A stretch of DNA of 64,000 nt from Knufia peltigerae. Taxonomy: Eukaryota > Ascomycota > Eurotiomycetes > Chaetothyriales > Trichomeriaceae. The translations under genes were made by a program, and so were the position numbers. The notes beneath the pieces are model-generated. The model saw nothing but the letters and a program-made list of their open reading frames with translations. It did no database searches and had not been told where the DNA came from. Positions 58,897-64,000 of this stretch are shown here, in pieces; the stretch's first letter is position 1; the number at the start of each line of letters is the position of its first letter. Where the stretch lies: the NCBI GenBank assembly GCA_030247855.1, contig JAPDRN010000015.1, forward strand, positions 124,001 through 188,000, written 5' to 3'.

Positions 58897-59786
58897 CATT
58901 GATGATACTCGTACGTCTCACAGACGTGAAACGAGTAGATCTTGTTGTGCCGGTGGTTTGAACATTCTTCCTCTCACCATGCCACTGAATGTGCAGTGAA
59001 TTCCAGGAACAATCCTCTCCACACGAAGGAATATCCTTGGAGTTTCCAAATCCTATCCAACAGAAGCTGCTCCCCTCCATAATATGTACACATCTCTGGA
59101 GTCTGGATTCGAGTATCCAACGTATCTGCGTCAGACAAGTGAAGGAGCCTCCTTCATGGCTACGGCGTCATTCAGAGCAGAAGAAACATGTCTTGTCTGT
59201 CTGCAGGTATAAACCACGCTGCTGTCATGAGCGCATTGTGGCAGCAAAAGTGTGTCCACTGAACGGCCTCATTTATTAAGATCTGGGTTTGATGGGCTTC
59301 TCCCCGGCTGTGCAGGGTGCCGTGCATGGTCCAGGGACCAAAGTACCCTGATGAAAATGCCACAAGCGCCACCTTTGAGTGAAAGCCATCGAGAATGTCG
59401 GGTGCGGATATCGTGAGAGACCGATTGTCAAGTGAGGCAGTATATGGCTGTAAAGAACAGCCAAACTCTGGCCTGTTGAACGTAGAAATCTGTATCATGA
59501 CTTCATTACAGAAATTGTGTAGCCTTTTCAGTATCTTGCCATCTTTTGAGCATCTTTTCCGCTGTGGCTCTCAAGTCTTGTCACCTTTTTGAATTCCATT
59601 CCTACAGACTACCAGTAAATTACGACCAATCCAGACGCCTTTTGATGTTTTGTTGGGAGCAATTACAGCCCATGACTGGCTCGCTCGCTACCTAGGTAGA
59701 TACCGGAGTGTTTCCCCAGCATCTCTCCCCTCTCCTTGGTCCGGAAACCCCTATTAGTGCAGGCACACACTTGTTTTCCTTTTGTA
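58897..59786. other. Intergenic region between convergent genes
   Basis: About 0.89 kb of shared 3' flank between the cyclotransferase-like gene and the ABC transporter gene. Overlapping frames on both strands lack motifs and are not called. Confidence 0.6.
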
Positions 59787-62700
59787 TCAGCTCGAACTCG
59801 CCTCCCCGTCCTGATTTCGCTTTGGACTCGAGCTCCCTTCCTGATGATAATTATGGCCACTTTCGATAATCCTCTCCAGCTCGGCCCTCTCACCCGAGGT
59901 CTCGACCATGTCCCTGAACACGCCTCCTTCCCTGGCCATGAGGTTCTTGGGTTCGTCGTACTCGAGCACCTTGCCCTCCCCGAGCACGAGGATGCGGTCA
60001 AAGTCGGCGATGGTGCTCAGCCGGTGGGCGATCACGATCAGCGTGCTGTCGGTAAACTCCTCGCGGATGGACCTCTGGATGAGGGCGTCCGTCTCCATGT
60101 CCACGGCGCTGGTGGCCTCGTCGAGCACCATGACCTTGGGCCTCGACACGATCGCCCGCGCGAGGCACAACAGCTGTCGCTGGCCCTGGGACAGGTTCAG
60201 GCCCCCCTCCGAGATCTTGCTCGACAGGCTCTTGAAGATGTTGGTGTTGGAGTCCCGTACGCCATCACCGCCACCACTTGCGTCTCCGTCCGCAGCAGCG
60301 ATCGGCGTGGCACTTCCACTCGGGCCGGTCGACGCCGAAGACACCAGGTGAACCCTTGCCAGAGCCTCCCTCAATTCTTCATCCGTGTGCTGGTCGAAAG
60401 CGTCGAGGTTGGTCCTGACCGAACCCGAAAATAACACGGGGTCCTGCGGGATGATGGCCAGCCGACTTCTCAGGTCAAAAAGCTTGATCTTTGAAATGTC
60501 CACGCCGTCAATCACGATCTGCCCGGCACGTGCCTCTAGAAATCTGAACAACGCAAGCGTCAGACTCGACTTGCCGGCTCCCGTTCTTCCGACGACACCG
60601 ACACGCTGGTTCCGGCGCACGCTGAAACTAAGGCCTTTCAAGACCGGTGGCAAGTCGTCCGCATAGGCCACGACGAGATCTTGAACCTCGAGGTTTCCTT
60701 CGGTCGGCCACGCGGCCGGCGCATCGACGCCCCCTTGATTCTCGATGCGGATGTTGCTGTACTCGACGATACGCTCCGTGGCGTTCATGTCCAGCTCGAC
60801 ATTGCTGTACTGTCTGAGGAACCAGATGACGCCCTCGGACATGCCAAGCGCGAAACTCAGCGCAAAACCAGCCAGACTGGAGTCGATCGAAGTGATGCTG
60901 ACGATCAGTGCGGCCGTCACGCACGCGAAACCCGCGCCGACCATGTTCAAGCGCCAGCCCATCCACCGGTTGAAGAGCCAGAGGTGCCAATACGCCCGCG
61001 CGTGCCGGTCGATACGAGAGTACATCTTATCCAGGTACGCATCACATTTGTCGAAGGCGCGGATCGTACCGATTCCCATGAGCACGCTTCCGAATTGTTC
61101 AAAGACGGGAGACTTTGCGTTCGACTCGAGACGCTTCACCTCCCGGGCTCCTGCGAGGTACCGGAGAGCGTAAAACATGCAGATTGCCAGTAACGCGAGA
61201 GCGAAGATGATCATGAGCGGCGATACAAACAGCCCCGCAATCACGACCGATAGGACATGCATCATGTTGTGCAACATGAATGCCAAGTCCATGCTGATGC
61301 GACTGTCGAGCATGTTGAAATCGCTCGTGAAGCGGTTGAGGATGCGTCCTAGAGGGACCGTGTCGAGCCAGCGGAGCGGAGCGCGAAGAACCGCGAATGC
61401 GAGGTTCTCGAACATGGTGTGCGAGGCGCGGATGGAGGCCACAAACACGAAAAAGTATCGAACCGTGCCCTCGAGCCACGCCACGAGCGAGATGGCAAGG
61501 TAGACGCCGAGGTAGTAAGTAAGGTTCGGGTCCATTGTGGTCGTGGAAAGTTCAGAGGATATGTAACGGAAAGCGTTGATGGGCTGCTGCATGAAGTGGC
61601 TGTCCTGGTGGAAAGCGTGGAATGAGGTAACCGCTTCGGACCTGTATGCGCGAGTCCAGACGCTGATCCAGTATGATCGAGCGAGGTACACAGCGACCCA
61701 GAGGGTGAAGACGACGAGGATGAAGAACCAGTACCCAAAGCCACCACAGGCCCGGACATAGGCAGCGTAGATCTGATACTTGATTGCCCCTGTTGCTCTT
61801 TTTTCATCCTCGGTGAACTTCTTTGGTGTCTTCGCGCCCTCTGCGATTGCGTGAGAACGACGTCGAGAAAGATCTTCACTGTCGAGGTTGGCATCACTCA
61901 GCGCTGATTTTCGACGAGAGCGATTGCTGAACATCTTCTGGAGGCCACCTCCGTCGTCAATGGTCAGTGCCTGCTCACGATCGAATTCGTCCTCGTCCTT
62001 TTCTTGCTCTTCGATGTCCTCAGCAAGAATGCTCTTGAGCTTGCCGGATCTGCGGAGATCCTCGGTACGACCGGCTTGTTCCACAGTACCGTTCGACAGG
62101 AGAACGCTATAGTTTGTCTTGGGCAGGCAGAGGGCGACATGGTGTGTTACCAGGATCCTCGTCCGACCTTGGCCAAGTTCACCTGCAAGGGCTTGTTCGA
62201 AGAGGTGACGACCGACGTGTGCATCGACAGCGGAGAATATGTCGTCAAGGACAAGTATCCCGGCTCGTGAGTAGAGAGCCCTAGCAAAGGAGACTCGCCA
62301 CTTCTGACCCCCACTAAGATTGATACCATTTGCACCGATATCTGTGAGCTCCCCATCCTGAAGCATTTCCAGGTCCTTTGTCAACGCGCATGCAGACAGC
62401 ACTTTTTGATACCGATGATTGTCAAAGGGTATTCCAAAGAGAATGTTATCCCGAATTGTGGCGTTTTCGATCCATGGGATCTGCGCAACGAAAGCGATGG
62501 AAGAGTCCATGATCCAATTCGCTTTATTGGCACTTTCATCGTGTCGCTGTTCGGCCGAGGGTGGCTTTGGGACAGTGACGGTACCACTGAGGACCTCAGC
62601 TTCGCCAATTATGGATGCGAGCAGTAGACTCTTTCCAGACCCTGTCCGACCGGAAACGACGCTGAGCTCCTTCTTTGGGAATTCAATATTGAGATTGCTC

Positions 62701-64000
62701 AAAGTGAACTGTTGATCCTCCTCCTCCGGATGATCGGAGGGCCATGCGATGGTTGCGGCGTTAAATGAGACTCTGTCTCCAGGTTTGCTGTACTCGACAC
62801 GATCCGGTGCATCGAGGTATTCCTGAACTCGGGCAGCAGAAACAAGGGCATCCAGAAGGTCAGTTACCATTTCTGGAATGACTGCCAGTGTCATCTCAAT
62901 TGCCTCGAAAACGGAAATCGTTGTGAAGGCGATCGAAGCAGTCAGCTCCTTGTGTATAAGAGCATACGTTGCCAGCGATATAGCCGCCAGCATGACCGGG
63001 CCAAAAATCCAGATGCTAATAAGCGTAGTGTCATAGATGAAGACTTGCCATTGCGTCTTCAACTCCTTTCTTCTCGTCTCTAGGATCTTTTCGTACCAAT
63101 TTCGCTCCAAAGCGCTGAACTTGATCTGGCGTATTCCTTGTAAGGCTTCCGTTACAACAGCCATCTTTTGATCCCGATGTTTCATCAGGTCGTCTTGCGC
63201 ATTGGAGTAGCGCCTCGCAGCAATGATATTGATTGGCATGATGATCGCAGGAGCAACCAAGCCTGCAAGCAGAGGAATTGGACCGATCAGATTGTACAGA
63301 AAGGTGAAGGCGAAGATCAATTTGATCGCAGAGCCAAGGAAAATGTAATTGAACGTTGCGAAGTCCGCAATTCTTTTGGAGTCGACACCGACGAGGTTGA
63401 TGGTGCTTTGACGAGACTTCTTGAAATCCTCGTCTTGATCGTCTTCAGACGCCCGATCTTCTCCCTTTTGGCCTGCCCCTTTGTTGATGACTGGGCCTTC
63501 ATTCGACTCTTCGGTATCGGCTTCCAGCTCCTCTGACTTTTTCCCTGCGCCCTTCACATCTTTGCGTCGAATGGCTTTGCCAAAAACGACGGCAGACAGC
63601 TGCTCATAGATTGGCACTCCTAGTCTCATGAAGACAATGAAGAACATCCAAGCTTCAAGCCAGGATGAGAACGTGACTGCAGCACCCAGTCCAATGACCA
63701 ACAGCCAAGCAGTCAACCCGACATCAACACCTTGATCGCGTGCTTCGAGAGTACGTAAAATGAAGTAAAGGGCGATTTGCGGGAGGAATTCAGTAATAGA
63801 ACAAACTGCTTGGAGACACCATTGCTGGATAAAGGCCCGTTTGTGAGACCAGAAAACGCTCTTCCACAGCTTGTCCTTGTAGCCAATTGCATCAAACCTT
63901 CTCCTAAGTTCTCTTGAGCGCAAGTCATGGTCGATCTCGGCCAGGTCGTCGTAATCTAGGCCTTTGTTTTTGGCTGCGAATGCTAGGAGCGGAGATGGCC
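59787..64000 (-). CDS. ABCC (MRP-type) ABC transporter, 5' end beyond window
   Basis: ATP-driven exporter of the multidrug-resistance-protein subfamily, probably vacuolar or plasma membrane. The frame is open from the right edge (partial codon at 63999-64000) to the stop at 59787, over 1400 residues without an intron. Order: TMD1, NBD1 (Walker A GRTGSGKS, signature LSGGQ, Walker B ILVLDD), linker, TMD2, NBD2 (GRTGAGKS, LSQGQRQ, VMVLDEATSAVD). NBD1 has Asp in place of the catalytic Glu after Walker B, the asymmetric arrangement usual for ABCC proteins, while NBD2 has it. The N-terminal portion (and any TMD0) is missing. The substrate is unknown. Confidence 0.93.
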   Translation of the reverse strand, partial: PSPLLAFAAKNKGLDYDDLAEIDHDLRSRELRRRFDAIGYKDKLWKSVFWSHKRAFIQQWCLQAVCSITEFLPQIALYFILRTLEARDQGVDVGLTAWLLVIGLGAAVTFSSWLEAWMFFIVFMRLGVPIYEQLSAVVFGKAIRRKDVKGAGKKSEELEADTEESNEGPVINKGAGQKGEDRASEDDQDEDFKKSRQSTINLVGVDSKRIADFATFNYIFLGSAIKLIFAFTFLYNLIGPIPLLAGLVAPAIIMPINIIAARRYSNAQDDLMKHRDQKMAVVTEALQGIRQIKFSALERNWYEKILETRRKELKTQWQVFIYDTTLISIWIFGPVMLAAISLATYALIHKELTASIAFTTISVFEAIEMTLAVIPEMVTDLLDALVSAARVQEYLDAPDRVEYSKPGDRVSFNAATIAWPSDHPEEEDQQFTLSNLNIEFPKKELSVVSGRTGSGKSLLLASIIGEAEVLSGTVTVPKPPSAEQRHDESANKANWIMDSSIAFVAQIPWIENATIRDNILFGIPFDNHRYQKVLSACALTKDLEMLQDGELTDIGANGINLSGGQKWRVSFARALYSRAGILVLDDIFSAVDAHVGRHLFEQALAGELGQGRTRILVTHHVALCLPKTNYSVLLSNGTVEQAGRTEDLRRSGKLKSILAEDIEEQEKDEDEFDREQALTIDDGGGLQKMFSNRSRRKSALSDANLDSEDLSRRRSHAIAEGAKTPKKFTEDEKRATGAIKYQIYAAYVRACGGFGYWFFILVVFTLWVAVYLARSYWISVWTRAYRSEAVTSFHAFHQDSHFMQQPINAFRYISSELSTTTMDPNLTYYLGVYLAISLVAWLEGTVRYFFVFVASIRASHTMFENLAFAVLRAPLRWLDTVPLGRILNRFTSDFNMLDSRISMDLAFMLHNMMHVLSVVIAGLFVSPLMIIFALALLAICMFYALRYLAGAREVKRLESNAKSPVFEQFGSVLMGIGTIRAFDKCDAYLDKMYSRIDRHARAYWHLWLFNRWMGWRLNMVGAGFACVTAALIVSITSIDSSLAGFALSFALGMSEGVIWFLRQYSNVELDMNATERIVEYSNIRIENQGGVDAPAAWPTEGNLEVQDLVVAYADDLPPVLKGLSFSVRRNQRVGVVGRTGAGKSSLTLALFRFLEARAGQIVIDGVDISKIKLFDLRSRLAIIPQDPVLFSGSVRTNLDAFDQHTDEELREALARVHLVSSASTGPSGSATPIAAADGDASGGGDGVRDSNTNIFKSLSSKISEGGLNLSQGQRQLLCLARAIVSRPKVMVLDEATSAVDMETDALIQRSIREEFTDSTLIVIAHRLSTIADFDRILVLGEGKVLEYDEPKNLMAREGGVFRDMVETSGERAELERIIESGHNYHQEGSSSPKRNQDGEASSS

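Overview
The window is nuclear DNA of a filamentous ascomycete (Pezizomycotina). Genes are split by short GT-AG introns of about 43-65 bases with fungal branch sites (CTAAC/CTGAC). There are three Zn2Cys6 transcription factors, a fungal BAR-PH-ArfGAP protein, an Rrn9-domain protein and a fungal Rcf1. Gene content is compatible with Eurotiomycetes (for example Chaetothyriales), but that placement is a guess. I see no plasmid, phage, CRISPR array, rRNA or tRNA gene.

Layout. 1-6.3 kb: no convincing gene; two related MITE-like inverted-repeat elements and simple repeats. 6.3-17.6 kb: four minus-strand genes (ArfGAP, Zn2Cys6 regulator, 2-oxoglutarate/Fe(II) oxygenase, low-complexity nuclear-type protein). 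18.7-21.2 kb: a possible small gene, then a Baeyer-Villiger monooxygenase, both plus strand. 22.3-23.4 kb: a very Arg/Asp-rich disordered protein. 23.4-26.1 kb: no confident gene. 26.1-35.7 kb: an RBR ubiquitin ligase, then a catabolic-looking group of a Zn2Cys6 regulator, a decayed short-chain dehydrogenase pseudogene, an eight-exon MFS transporter and a divergent amidase. 36.2-40.5 kb: proteins tied to mitochondria or amino-acid synthesis (LYR protein, Rcf1, threonine dehydratase). 40.8-47.2 kb: an Rrn9-domain/zinc-finger protein, a third Zn2Cys6 regulator and an NmrA-like protein. 47.6-54 kb: mitochondrial tyrosyl-tRNA synthetase and MSH6. 55-59 kb: a histone-H1-like chromatin protein, an unknown probable mitochondrial membrane protein and, divergently, a glutaminyl-cyclase-type M28 enzyme. 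59.8-64 kb: an ABCC (MRP) transporter whose 5' end lies beyond the right edge.

Most genes are housekeeping: DNA mismatch repair, mitochondrial translation, respiratory assembly, isoleucine synthesis, Arf trafficking, ubiquitin ligation and Pol I transcription. The accessory part is the regulator/dehydrogenase/transporter/amidase group at 27.7-35.7 kb, which may be a small catabolic cluster that has lost one enzyme, and the isolated Baeyer-Villiger monooxygenase. I did not find a clearly novel multi-gene system. The best leads are the multiply broken dehydrogenase, the MITE-like pair, an unusually long loop in one zinc cluster, the shared intron position at the second zinc-cluster cysteine of all three regulators, and several uncharacterised proteins.

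Exon limits below were inferred by hand from splice consensus, reading-frame phase and protein continuity. They have no transcript support.
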